64,000 nucleotides of DNA from Rhynochetos jubatus (taxonomy: Eukaryota > Chordata > Aves > Eurypygiformes > Rhynochetidae), in NCBI GenBank assembly GCA_027574665.1, contig CM050651.1, positions 1,365,501 to 1,429,500 on the forward strand. The letters are read 5' to 3'. The translations under genes were made by a program, and so were the position numbers. The notes beneath the pieces are model-generated. The model searched no databases. It saw only the letters and a list, made by a program, of their open reading frames with translations, and was not told the origin of the DNA. Of the stretch, positions 1 to 12,019 are shown piece by piece. Every line of letters begins with the position of its first letter. Position 1 is the stretch's first letter.

Positions 1-3000
1 CGTACTCTTCAAGTGTTGTGGTATTCACTCAGATCAAAGTCCCAGCAAAAGTCACTTGTGTTTTACATGAGCAAGTATGGAAAGGATTGTGTTCTGCATT
101 TTATATGCTATAAAAATAAAGTGGGCAGTCTAGAGAACCTGGACACTGACAATCAATTGCAGAACCAAAATTATTAGTTCCAGTTCACTAGGATATACTG
201 TAAAATTAAAAAGAAAATTCAAAACTAAAGAAATAAGATAAACATTGTGTTTATATTTAAAAAAAACACATAGGGATATATAACCAAAGCTCAAAACACA
301 ACAACAGCATATGTACAATACCCGTGCTTAAAGATTACCCATCATATGTAAGAAATAATTGTTATCATTTTTAAATTTAGGAAGTTTTCTGGGTCTAAGT
401 GAATGCTGCTGCTTCTTTCTTGACCACAAGCACTTGTGAAAACAAAAGACTTTCAAAAACCAGGACATGAGGTAACCAGGCCTGTTGCTTAGCTGATGGC
501 AACTCACATTTTTCATTATAAGAGGGCATTTCTGATTTACTTCATGTTTTTAAAAGTAATGTTTTAGAATCAACATCTCAGTCTACTGAATTATTTTTCA
601 AAACATGAATGGGTTGTAACCAATCTCATTTTACAAGAGCAAAAGTTTGAAGATAGACTGAAATACAGCCCAAAAAAGCAGATTACACCAAAATGAAGAC
701 AGAGAATTCAGCCTCTGAAGTTTAACTACCTTGCAAATTTAGGTTCAGGGACAAACCTTACCCCTGTGCTTTTTTTTTTTTTTTAAAAAAAAGGGGATTT
801 CAGATGCAGGATGCTCAATGACTTCTGCTCCCATGTACTAAAAAACTACTTGTTCACAGTGAACCAGGAAAAAAGTTTTAAAAATGTCTCAGTCTGAGGA
901 GTAATAGTCCCATTTTTTAACATTCTGTATTCGGCCTGGCTTGACCACTTATCCTTTTGAGCTGATTCTTTTCCCATCTGCAGGAGTCTACATGACCAAC
1001 TAAACAGAATACTATGAACGAAGTGGCAGCAAAACTGCTCGTGTGCCAACAATCTGAGACAGAAACAGCAAGCATACTAAAAATGAAAACAGGTAAGTAA
1101 ACAAATAATAAGCCAGCTCTGTTTCCAGGAAATGGAAGCCAAAGTTACATAGTTTTCCTGTTAAAACTCAGAGAACACCATGCAAGATGCATCTCAAACA
1201 AACACTATTTTCAGGCAAGTTAATGGGTCTGTGCTTAATTTCCCACACACGTTCCAGGAATGGCTACTGTTCACTCACTGCAGTGGAAGCTTTTTACTTT
1301 CAAAATCTTCTAATAGCAGGTATTCCTGCCCTTCTTCCAAAAGAAAGGGTGACCCTTGGCTGGTTCATAAACATAAGAAAGATGAAGACAGCGTTTAGTA
1401 TTTCAATACACCTCTCAAATGAGCAAGAACAATCGGGGTTGGAAACAGTCTTTGGCTACATTTTCTTATTTATGATCCAAATATGAACCTTAGAATCTCA
1501 CTAAATGCTAGAGTCGAACAATAATGTTTCTCAAGGCAACAGTGATCACAGCATAAAACTATTTCAGACAAAATACAGCATGATTATTACAGCTGCAAGT
1601 GCTGCATCCAAAATATTCTCACAACAGAAAGTGGTGCATTGCATGACACCATAATGAAGCATTCCAAAATTATTTGTTAGTTCTGAAGCACCACAACTCT
1701 TAAAAATTTCAGAGAGGCCACTCAGATACTTCCTCTGTGTTTCACAGCTACCTGTTTCCCACAGAAAAGAACCCCAACCCCAAAGCCTTGAAACAAAATT
1801 CAGTGGTTCCCAGATTATCTGTTAAGTAGCATGCAAAATTAGAACAGAAAATGTTCCTTCTGGATATTAACAACTTTAAAGTCTAAACGGAAAACATCAT
1901 AGAAAAAACCCATTCAAGTAACAATACCTGCCTATTTAATTACACCTACTAAGCTTTTGCACATTACACTAGACAAAGAAGGTTGTATGAAATACACAGA
2001 TAAATCATTCCAAGTCTGGAAATTAACAGGAAAATGGTGCAGGCATTTAATTCTTATTCACCTGTAAAGACATGGATTGAAATGGTGCACAGAGTGCCCT
2101 CTAACTGACCGTAATAGCAACATGCTATGCAGATACACAAAGCTGTAATTCCCTAGGAAAAAGTCTGTATCCTCTATACTCCAGCCCAAATCCAGCAGAA
2201 TACCTACTGTACCAGACATGAAACTTAAGCAGTCCTTTTACGTGGAACTGAAACTCCAGCATAACTATTATTCTGAATTTTCATTATTACGGCCTTCTTA
2301 ATAAAAGGGCATATTTAGTTAAATTTAGTGAATTTAGTTAAATATAATACACTAAACCCATATAATTTCCAAGTAATCACAACGCCAGTGTTTCAGAGTC
2401 TTCTAATATTCCTACAAAAACACCATTTATTTAAACAACCTCTACACTCCTAAAGACTTTGTTGAGGGAACTGAGGAAGAACTGAACATTTTGTCTGGAC
2501 TTTCTGCCTTCTCCAACACCCAAATACCTTCTTTCCTGTGCCACCAGTGTCTTCAAGAAATTTTGCTGGCTATGCACGGACTCTGTATGTTGCCATGTTT
2601 TGTGCCCACTTCTATGGTCTCCTCAGACTTTACTCCCTCTATTTAACCGACACATCACACAGCTGTGGAAGTCAGGTCAGAAAGTCCCATTCCAAGCTCC
2701 ATCATTCCTAAAAACACGCTTCATGTGGTGGTAGTACAAATCCACCCTGCCCATTGTTCTCAGAAGCAAACGCACACTGAGACACATTTCTGATGAGCCA
2801 GGGCACTGAAATGAGAAGTCAGGATTTCTCTGCCAAGCTGTTCTGGAAACGACACCAACTGATAGCTTTTGGCAGGAACAGTGATATACCTCTCAGGCAC
2901 CATCAGCTTTCAAACAACAGTAACCTTTAACACTGAGAAAGCAAACACTGGGTTTCCCCTTCTTTTGCAAGAGGCTTTGGGGCGTGCAGTTCTGCCTGTA

Positions 3001-3421
3001 ACCTGCACATTCCATGCTCTGAGAGAACTGTAGGCTCGTTCCCCTATTTTATAAGAATGATTATAATAGGTGGATACTTTTCTACCATGCAATCTTCAGT
3101 AAACAGAGCAGGAAACTCCTCAGGCACAACAAAGCAAGGTAAAAATGCCAAGGGAGCGGAGAGCACATGGCACAGGTAAAACTGGCAGAGCATCAAGGTG
3201 TTGATGAAGAAGGCACTGCCACTAAAAGGTAAAGCCCTAACGGAGTATGTGAAATACTCATGAAAACACTTTCAAAGGAAAGTTTCTTCAGCCTTCCCAT
3301 GTGCTTGTCTGCAATCACAAAAAAAATACAATGCTTTGTTTATTCTTCTGGAAATACCCCAGCAGATTTCATTTTAAATTACTGCAGAGAAGAAGCTAGA
3401 CAGAGAGATCTATAAGGTTCT

Positions 3422-3690
3422 TTCACAGAATACGCAAGGTTAGAAGGGACCACTGGAGATTATCTGGTCCAGCTCTTCCAATACCTCCAAGCAAAGCCAA
3501 CTTCAGACTCAGGTGAGGTAGGCTCCTTAGGGGCTTGTCCGGTCAAGTTTGTTTGTGGCTGTTTTGTGGTGGTTTTTGGGTTTTGTGTTTGGTTTTTTCT
3601 TTTTTTGTTTCAAATCCTGGAGGACAGAGATTCCACTAAGTCTCTGGGCCACCATGATCCATTCTGAAAAACCATAGCAATATTTCCCAG
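3422..3690 (-). mobile_element. CR1 LINE 3' fragment, old, with T/G-rich interruption
   Basis: On the plus strand the text runs cacagaat...aggttagaagggaccactgg and then ctggtccagctcttccaa, the reverse complement of a CR1 3' end. After a T/G-rich stretch it resumes with a segment resembling the CR1 text about a damaging 'gagactccac...tctctgggcc' (here gagattccactaagtctctgggcc). It therefore lies in the same orientation as the GAB1 transcript. Divergence is high and the right boundary is approximate. The T/G tract (about 3547-3610) sits where normal CR1 sequence would be. Confidence 0.75.
3547..3610. repeat. T/G-rich low-complexity tract
   Basis: A run made almost only of T and G (gtttgtttgtggctgttttg and similar) ending in poly-T. 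It lies inside the CR1 fragment. It is one of at least four similar plus-strand tracts in the window. Confidence 0.8.
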
Positions 3691-4571
3691 GTAGCTACCA
3701 TAAATATCATAACCCTCTATACGGGAGATGCTGTACATCTATAAATTCAAAGTAGCAGTTGGAGAAATAAATAACATTTAATTCAGTAGAAGTCCTCAAT
3801 TCTTTCCTTAAAATTTCTTATTGTACACTTCTCTGGAGAACTGACTGTGTGGGTACTCTTTATTCAGTAAGAAATAAGGCTTATCAGAGCTTGTTTTTAA
3901 ATATCTTTGTTATTTGGACAAAGTTAAAAATCAGGATACAGAAATTGAGTAGTTGAGGTCTCCTGTATGCTTAGTTATCATAGAGTAATGATCTTTCACT
4001 CTTGCTTGAGAGTCTGAACCACGTTAGTAATAGTCAACAAATACCACTTGTGGATTACTATATTCAGTGATGTGGTAGTCTGGCAGGTGATAATAAGTAT
4101 CAGCATGTTTTACTGAAACCCTTCCATGAAAGCTTTAACTGGCAGAACTAAGGCACCAAATACCAGAGGGAGAAAGAATATATTTCTTCAGCTTTTTCCA
4201 GTCCCAGAATAAACTAACACACACCAAACTGTGGATAAAGAAAGGGTACTTTTCTGCTCTGTGCCATGCATCACTCCAAGCTACAGTAAAATGCTTGAAT
4301 CACTGCATTTATCTGGTACTTCATACTGGTAATTGCTATCAACACTTTTGAAGTCTGCAGTATGGGCCTAGTGCTGATGAAATAACTCATTATTGGTGCA
4401 AAAAGTTCAAGCATAGAACAAAAAGAAGCAAAAGTTACAGGCAGCTTCCCCCCGCAGATTATATGCATCCAAATATTCAATGACTCAGCAATTAAAAAAA
4501 AGTGCTTTTAGCACAAACATTCTTGGTCTGTAATACAAATAAGTGGTATTAAGAAAAAAAATATCACTTAC

Positions 4572-4785
4572 CTCATAGGTTCAGGTTTTTTACTTTGACA
4601 GTTTATTAGCAGTAGGTAGTCTTGAGGATCTTCTTGACCACAGGAAGACTCCAGTGGGGGGATGTTAATAAGCTGATATGGAGGAGGTATTGAAGATTCT
4701 GCTTGCATGGAAGGTGGTGAAGTGTTGATGGGCAAGGGTAACTCAGCAGACGGTTGTAAAGAACTGACAGGTGGCTTCACAGCAT
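4572..4785 (-). CDS. GAB1: GAB1 exon 3: linker after the PH domain (partial CDS)
   Basis: The minus strand encodes AVKPPVSSLQPSAELPLPIN, then PPPYQLINIPP and QEDPQDYLLLINCQSKKPEP, matching the human GAB1 segment just after the PH domain. The acceptor is tttgtag before ATGCTG. The donor is ATGAG|GTAAGTG, with GT at 4571-4570. Length is 214 nt: it completes the split Asp codon (phase 1), gives 70 full codons, and leaves AG as the first two bases of an Arg codon (phase 2). The segment is proline- and serine-rich and probably disordered, with a tyrosine in DYLLL that equals human Y183 if the four-residue shorter linker is taken into account. The main divergence from human is in the less conserved middle, where about four residues are missing around the SSxxPPPY and PPxLE stretches. 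The conserved ends and intact splice sites argue for a working exon. Later exons (GRB2 SH3, MET, PI3K p85 and SHP2 docking) are outside the window. Confidence 0.96.
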
Positions 4786-5425
4786 CTACAAACACAGAAG
4801 CAAAGCATTCTTTTTACAATGAAGACACAGTCTTATACTACCAAAAAAATCTATTAACAGAGGATGAGAAAGGTCAAGGGTTTTAATTCACAACTGTAAA
4901 ATCAGTAGACATAGAAACATCTGCATATTAACATTTATTTTAGAGTACTTATAAAGGTATTCTAAAGATTTATATAGAAATATGTTTTTTCAAACTCTAA
5001 TCAATTTCTTAAGTATGCCTTGGAAACAGAGGTTATGCCTTATTCAATGACTTATTTAACCTGCTTTCTGGTCACAGAAAGAAAAAAATGCTGACCACTG
5101 CAGTAAAACAGCTAAGAATGCAAATCTGTTGTTTTAATCAAGAGCAGACAAAGGCCCATAGGTTATTACTTCAATATGGTAACCTGAGTCAGCACTTGCA
5201 TGTATTCATCCCTTTTCGACCAAGGTCACCTCAACATTTGAGATTAGTCACCAGTCAAGAACTAGCCTCTCTCAATAGCTGAAAAGCAACAGGAAAAACA
5301 GCACTTTTGCAATGAAAGATCCTTTATGACTATAAAAATAATGCAAAGGTACAACAGGTACCATGTTCCACTAAGCCCCCTCATTAAATACACCAACTTT
5401 TTATTTTAGTGCAATAAATGAAGTA

Positions 5426-5532
5426 GTTGTGGTTTGTTGTTGTTGTTTGGTTTAGGTTTTTTTGGGCAGGAGGGGGAGTGAGGAGGTGGAAGGTTTTTTT
5501 GTTTGTTTGGGTTTTGGGGTTTTGTTTCTTTT
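5426..5532. repeat. T/G-rich tract with a central G-rich purine patch
   Basis: The plus strand has TTG and GTTT repeats, then a purine patch (ggaggggga-like, about 5465-5492), then GTTTGTTTGGGTTTTGGGG-like text. In the GAB1 pre-mRNA this reads as A/C-rich with a pyrimidine patch. Confidence 0.8.
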
Positions 5533-6999
5533 AATAACCTTGTCTTTATAACTTTTACCCACTTCCTATTCATGTATATTCTAGAGTATACATTTTCCTT
5601 ACAAATTTATGTAACCTATTAAATTATCTGGGATACTGGAAAATATTGACAATGCCAAACATTAAATAATCATTTAACTTTTTCATTTTTTTTAATGATA
5701 CATTGACTAAGAAGAACATAATTAAGCAAATTGTTCCTCAATTATCAAGGCTCCCTTGTACTTGCAACTCATTATACATTCCAATTTGCACATTCCAAGA
5801 ATGGACGCTGACTATTAGTGTTGTTTAAATGAACATATTATTCACTGCAGACTGCTCCTGTTGGGCTTATAGGCCAACTATGCACTACAAAGTAACTTCA
5901 TCCAGTTCCTGCTTCCCAGCACTATCCTGGGAAGAACCAGATGAGCAGACCAGAACATAGTCCTCCCACTGCCAGTTCTGTACACACTAGGTACAAGCAA
6001 TTTAGAGGTGGAAATAGGAACAGCAGTACTTGCTTTGAACTCCCATGGCACTTAGGCAGGCTCAGAAATTAAATCCCACTGCACCCATGTGGGTGGAAGA
6101 AGGCTAGGTGTATGAAAATTCCTCAACTCGACCTACCTGAAAAGGTAGGATAACCCAAAAAAAAGTTTTTATAAAAGGTCATGCCTGATCTATCCATCAG
6201 ACTAGTTAGCTGTACAAAGGCAAAACCAGACTGCAACCAGAGATCGTACACACACAAAAATAAAATGGTTTCTTTACTACATGCTAAAATATTAAAATAT
6301 AAACAAATTACTATTATTTAGGGATTTCAAGAGCTTGAAAGAGCCTATTTGTGGAACCTACTGGTATTTTTTCATTCTAGGGGAATGTTGGGGTTCAACA
6401 GCAAGAACTGAGGAGTGCCAGAATGGATCTACCAGGCACGTATTTCTTGCTCTTGCAAAAGAGGTAGTGGGAGAAAGAACAAGTAGTTCTCTGTACTCTC
6501 CACTCCAGAACTGAGGACTACAAGTAAATTTGTACACAAATAAGAGCAGAGAAGAAAGAATTTCCTGTCAGATATATAATTCTTTGGCCATACTCTAAGT
6601 GTGGCCAAATGAGATCTTCAAGGGCTTAGGTATACAACAAACCCTACCCCTGTTCCTTGTCCCTGACTAAATGACCTTCATCTCATTAGATCTGCTTGAT
6701 GCAGAGTTCACACAATGGGGAAAAAAGGAATCAAATAGAACATCCCTGCAGCTTCCAAGGAAGATGGGTATGTCAGACCACAGGTAGTCAGGAGAGCTCA
6801 ACAGGTATATAGTAAAATGCGTGCCTATGTGAGGCTGATGCATTTAAACAAACTATGCACTAGCATTCCAAGGAAGAGTAATAGGACTCAAGAGTAACTT
6901 TTCAGTGAAAAACAAGATCAAGGAGCTTGAAAAAGGAACAATGTTATCTGCCAAGTTCAGAGAAAGAAAAAGTTACTTTCACAGGGGAGTAAGAAAACT

Positions 7000-7033
7000 G
7001 TGTGTGAGAGAGAGAGAGAAAGAAAGAGAGAGA
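7000..7033. repeat. GT/GA simple repeat
   Basis: A short tgtgtg run followed by an imperfect (GA)n stretch broken by AAA interruptions. The strand used for transcription reads it as (TC)n. Confidence 0.85.
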
Positions 7034-7099
7034 AGTTAAAGGCTGGCTGTAACTTGGAATTGGTGACATGAGGTAAGGTGGTGAAGACCATTAGACCAG

Positions 7100-7465
7100 A
7101 TATACTGACTGGCTCAGACCTGTAGCCTCTGAAGCACATGATGGCATCTCCGAGAGCAGCTTGCTGCAGATAGCCTGAGCACAAGCAGCAAGGCCAGTCT
7201 GTTACCCTGCCCTTAGCTGCTGAGGCTTGACAGCTTTGGGGCATCCCAGTGCCAAGGCTGCAACCACAGTCTATGCTGACCAGCCTCTGACAAAATTTTC
7301 TCTGAACTTGTCCTACGCCTTCTGAGCACATACACATTTTCGACCTCTGCTACCATCCTGTTGCAGTGAGCTCCACACCTTAGTATGCGTGGCACAAAAA
7401 CCCACTTCCTTTTCTTTAAAACCTGCTGCCTCAGTTTCACTTGATATCCATCCTTCCTCTCCCAT
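7100..7465 (-). mobile_element. Ancient CR1-lineage LINE 3' remnant
   Basis: Read on the minus strand, the order is: aaaggaagtgggtttttgtg, then gtggagctcactgcaacagg, then an aggacaagttcagag-like segment, ending near a tctggtctaatgg stretch. This is the layout of the conserved C-terminal tail of CR1-lineage retrotransposons, where text meaning 'FFTxRxVxxWNxLPxxVV' is followed by 'xLDKF', and then the 3' noncoding part. I recognise it from similar repeats in turtles, crocodilians and birds. It is heavily decayed and the ends are approximate. Confidence 0.55.
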
Positions 7466-7965
7466 CTTGAGAGAAACAATGAACAATCACCTCCTAGTCA
7501 TAATCCCCATTCCTAACCTTACACAACTTTGTCACACAGTTTTACTGAGTTGGTGCTGCTTAATTTTTCTTGCCATTTCAGTACAAACCTGGTTTCCCTT
7601 CACCCTCACCCTTCCTAGCTCCACTTTCAGAGAAGGGAAACTGTTGCATGAAACAAAAAAAGTCTGAGACACGCTGATTTAGGAAGACTCAATAATTCAT
7701 TCTGTTCCTATTCTAACCATTTGCCTTCTGATTGTTACTGAGTATTAAAGGTGACACTGTCCAGAAGGTTCATGACCTCTTCTCTCAGCAAGGATTTGGA
7801 GCCCATTAATGTTAAGGGATCGTTAGGGATACTTTCCTTGTGATGAGTTGCCTCGTTTATTTTGACAGAGGTACTACTTGACAAAATCCCTAAGTCCTCC
7901 TACAGATCTGTTGTGGGGGCTTTTGTGTGATTTGGCTGGGAACTTTTTCTCTTCCCTCCACACTG

Positions 7966-7984
7966 CCCCCCCCCCCCCCCCCCC
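7966..7984. repeat. Poly-C tract (19 C)
   Basis: Nineteen consecutive C on the plus strand, so G19 in the GAB1 pre-mRNA. A run like this can form a G-quadruplex in RNA and its length is often unreliable in assemblies. Confidence 0.95.
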
Positions 7985-9261
7985 AATGGGTAAGAGCACT
8001 TAACTATTAAAATACAAACTTTCTGATCTGAAATTCATCCTCACACAGGCATTTTGTATGTGTTAAGTAGTGTAGGCCAATGCCTGATTCAAAGAGCAAC
8101 TGAACTTAGTCTAAAACACTTCACTGCCAGGTTACTTCTTATTTGCTTTACACATTCAACCTATTTCCAATTTAACTACAAAGAAAACAGCAGTGTTAAT
8201 GACTTTCATCACTGAGCAAATGAATGCTGTTTGCCTATCTGTATCCTCTCAAATATTCTCTTCAGCCACGTACTTCAGAAGCTGATATGAGGAAAGAGTT
8301 ACTCCCAGCAGCCTATTATGATTTCAAAGACTACAATCATCAACTTACTGCACTTTGGATTAGCAGATTTTTAGAGAAGGGGTCATCTGCACACCAAAGA
8401 GTGTTGTAAGTCATTTGGTTTGTTCCCAGAGCTCAGACACTCAGACTGCTTTGAAATAACTGGGAGCTGGAAAAACATCCAGAATATTTAACATGCAAAT
8501 GAGCATAACAATAATCCTATTTTGTTTTTATAATTCATGCATTCAGTACAGCTAGAACAAGCAGCTTTCTGAAAACAGGGCAAGAGTTTTATCTTTTCTC
8601 AGATGGTTTGTTAAGAGCAGTTACAGGCAACATCTCCGCTAGAATTTGTACTTTTTCCCTCATAACCATTTTTGTATTGGCCTCACTAATAAAACAATCA
8701 AAATTAATGGGGTAAAAAACATTTTCTGAAGAATAAAAGGCTCCTCTCTCCTAATTCTTAGCTATATAAAGCTGCTTTATTTCCCATGTTCCTGTATCTG
8801 TGCTTTGTGAACAATCTAGAAGATTTAAGTGTGGGAGTTTGCGTTTAGGGTTGGGTTTGTTTTTTTTAATAAGAGCAAAAATTAAATTGTTGGCTACATT
8901 ATGATATATGGTCTCTTCATATTCTAATTATGTAAATACTTGAACCGTTCTCATAGTGAGCAGAACACAGAAGCCTCATTACAGCAAGCATTTTTTTAAA
9001 TGTCAAAATTGCAATCAAAGTAAGAAAATGCCTTCTTTGCAGATCATAGGTAGAAAGACAAAAATAGAAGTGGGATTTTCCCATTGTAACAGTGAATCAG
9101 CAACAGATATGCAATTGCATGATTCTATTATTCTTCTGAATGTTTCATTTAATCCATTTACTGTGATGCAGATGTTATCAATAAAACCACCAAAGGCCAA
9201 CCAAATATTAGAGTAATATCCTTGAATAAAAATTTACAAATACAACAGTGAGAGCTGTAAT

Positions 9262-9297
9262 AAAAAAAAAAAAAAAAACCAACAAACAACAAACCAA
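9262..9297 (+). repeat. Poly-A followed by an AAC-rich tail
   Basis: Seventeen A, then a short A/C stretch with AAC and ACC repeats. Two AATAAA hexamers precede it, at 9225-9230 and overlapping its start at 9259-9264. That arrangement could be a decayed retrocopy tail or chance in AT-rich DNA. Confidence 0.8.
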
Positions 9298-9985
9298 CTT
9301 CACTTTAATCCTTAAAAGGACTTTTTTTTTTTTTTTAAATTAAATCTGTTAAGTCATTATCTGGGCTGCTTAATGCAATAAGATACATACTGAAATACTC
9401 TGCTGGAGTTTCGTCTAATGTCAGCTTCTACACGGTCTCAAAGACCCTGGAATCAAAGAGCCACGTGTACATGTGCACACACAGAGTGCCAGCATGTTTT
9501 CAGCATAAGTGATCAGCTTACAATCAATAAGCAGGAATTCTCAATTCTAAACCCTTCTGCTATACCCAGAGAAAATTCTTTTAAATACTTTAATAAAAAA
9601 AGTTCCTGTTCATTTTGTAAGTTTGTTTTCTTAGTTCAATATAATTGCAAAGTATCCCTCTTTTTCTGAAGATAAAAGTGATAACCTATTTGAAGAACAC
9701 TAACGAAGAATTCAACAGTTGCTCTTTGGATATTATGCTTGGGACAACACTGCCTCCTGCTCCCGAACGAGAAATGTGACTGACTGTTCCAAGTTCCTAT
9801 CACACTGAAATTTCCAGCTTTCAGAGCTCACATCTAAGATTTAATACTTATCTGCAGCTAGTATGTAATTTTAAGCAGTACTTTTGGTTGCCCTTTTAAA
9901 ATATAAAAATACCAAAAGCTTTTACACTCAGAATTTCTGCCCTGTCTCCACCTGCAATTTTCTCTGGAAGACCATTCAAAAAGGC

Positions 9986-10011
9986 GGGGGGGGGGGGGGG
10001 GGGGGGGGGGG
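9986..10011. repeat. Poly-G tract (26 G)
   Basis: Twenty-six uninterrupted G on the plus strand, followed after CAA by six more G (10015-10020). It reads as poly-C in the GAB1 transcript. It is the longest mononucleotide run seen in the window. Confidence 0.95.
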
Positions 10012-10639
10012 CAAGGGGGGAATATAAACATCTGTAGCCTGTTCTCTCCATCTTCAGAATGGTACACAGGCTGTGTGATGCATTAAAAATAATCAAGGAG
10101 CCTTGTTTTAGACTAAGTTCTGTAAGTGTTTGTGAAGAGAATCAGTGCAGGCCACCATGTTACAACACAAAAAACACATTTCCTCATGAAAAAGGCTCAG
10201 AGCCCTCCTCAGAATAGCCACGCAGTGAGTTTACCCAGTTGGGGCTGCAGCACGCTGCCTGGAACAGTGGGCACCTCTGAGCTTCAGAGGGCATTTCAGT
10301 GCTCCACTTATTGCTGCACAGCACCGCACAACTTGAGAACAAGGAATCTGCAGAGCAATTTTCCAACCCACCCTCTTGCAATCCCCTTCTCCTAGCAGCT
10401 CATGAGGCGATATTAATGCCACAAAAGGTGTCCAGCAGGAACCAGGGAAAATTAATTACCTAGGCATATTAGATTCAGTTTATTTTTCCTCAAGGAAGAA
10501 TAGAATCATCTTCCATATGAATTTTTGTCACATGCAGCTGACAGCTTAAGATAATAACCCAAACACTAAAGATTAAGATTCCAATCAAACTCCTGATAGA
10601 AAATTGTATCTTTTTAATATACATATTTTTTCCTCACAT

Positions 10640-11510
10640 GCTTGTAAGGGAAAACCTGTGATCGCAGATTTTGTGCTCTATTCATCATTATCTGACTTAG
10701 CCACCCATCCTTTAAACACATCATCTGAAGTCAAAGACATCTTAGGCTTCTCTGCTGTCTTCTCTCTCCCCTTTTGGATAGTGGGCAACAACTAACCTCA
10801 GCTTTGCCTCTCTTCACCCACCAGCTACCACCTCTACCAAACCTGCTATGCCAAATCTCAGGTCCTTCTCTGGGCCTGCCTCTTCAATTATTCTTCTGCA
10901 ACTTTGCCAGATGAAAGCTTGCAACTCTGACAGCTTCCTTCACAGTATCCTCACCTTCCTCTCAGCAATTCCACACTCAAAAACAGTTTGTGTATCTCAC
11001 ACATTATCCTCACCTCAAAACAACCAACCAAAGAAGCTTCCAAAGAAAGAGATGTCCTTGTGCCACTATTTCCTCTACACCTACTGCCTCACTTCTAAGA
11101 CAACAGACCCACAATCCTTGTGCGGTCTCTCTCCTAATGTTTAACACTCTGTCCTTTCATGTCATTCTTCACTGCACTCCAGGTCACTAGTCACTCATCC
11201 TCCTGGCAGGTCATCTGTGAGCTGATTTTCTTTCTAGTTAATCACTTCCAAGAGATACAAAGAAAAAGTTCAACTTGGCACTAAGTACATCATCTCTATG
11301 GTGCAACTTTGTTGCAAAGGCTTTTTAAGCTTATTGCTGTCATGCCACTTCTCTCAATACTCCGCCAGAGCCTCCCCTTCCTTCATCTAAAGGCTCATGA
11401 TACCTGTTCCTCACTTTTGAGCCCTTCCATGACCCAGATTCCCATTACTGAGAAGATGACTTTGACTCACCAAGTGTGCCAACCCCTATCATCCACTTAT
11501 TAAAGCTGTC
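10640..11510 (+). repeat. Pyrimidine-rich segment, possible ancient repeat tail
   Basis: For about 870 bases the plus strand is rich in C and T, with many CTTC, CCTC and CTCAC words (for example ctccccttccttcatctaaa), unlike the AT-rich flanks. Similar composition recurs near 22.9-23.6 kb. It reminds me of 3' regions of old amniote LINEs, but I cannot align it to a named family. Confidence 0.3.
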
Positions 11511-12001
11511 AAAGGAGAACATATTTTTATTTCTTAAAGGCAGATCCTTCATGCAGGAAGGACACACTAAGCACCTCTGATGACCACTATTTATTTATCA
11601 GACACCCTAAATGTTTCTTTTCAAAAACCCCAGAGTTCAACAACAGTCCAACAGCTGAAGCAGTAAGACAACTTATCTGTCACAACGGTCAAAACCACCT
11701 TCATTGCTTTCACTTCTTCCCACGCCTCTGCTCCTACGTTAATGTCTCACTGCAGCTAGGAACTTCTTAGTGGCAGAGCCCATTTACTGTTCCACGCTTG
11801 TGTCACAGGCAGCACACTGGTATCCCGATCTGATACGGAGATCTCCAACGCAAGGCAGCAGCAGTGATGCCTGCCCACACAGCATTAGCAATAACAACAA
11901 GGAGTCAGGATCAGAAGGCGGAGTTACATTCATCTTGCCAGCCACTGATACTGCACCCAAGCTATGATCAGCCTGCAGTGTGTGTGTTATCAAAACACAA
12001 T

Positions 12002-12019
12002 TTAAAAAAAAAAAAAAAA
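12002..12019. repeat. Poly-A tract
   Basis: An uninterrupted A run of about 18 on the plus strand, following ...caatttaa. A second run of similar length is at about 12672-12689. They are simple repeats with no attached element recognised. Confidence 0.85.

Larger units (their letters stand above)
1..4571 (-). other. GAB1: GAB1 intron 3 (partial; 5' part)
   Basis: This is the start of the intron that follows exon 3, bounded on the right by the GTAAGTG donor at 4571-4565. The next exon would be left of position 1. It holds a poly-T run near 770-784, an old CR1 fragment at about 3422-3690 and a T/G-rich tract inside that. The remainder (1-3420 and 3690-4571) is AT-rich unique-looking sequence with only short chance reading frames. 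No other exon, RNA gene or transposon was recognised. Confidence 0.9.

Noticed and set aside
6957-7479. Two minus-strand open frames of 126 and 88 codons
   Set aside because: They overlap the ancient LINE tail and a GA simple repeat (the SLSLSLSH stretch), so they are repeat-derived and not genes.
9858-10096. Proline-rich frames (PPPPPPPP)
   Set aside because: They are translations of the poly-G tract at 9986-10011.
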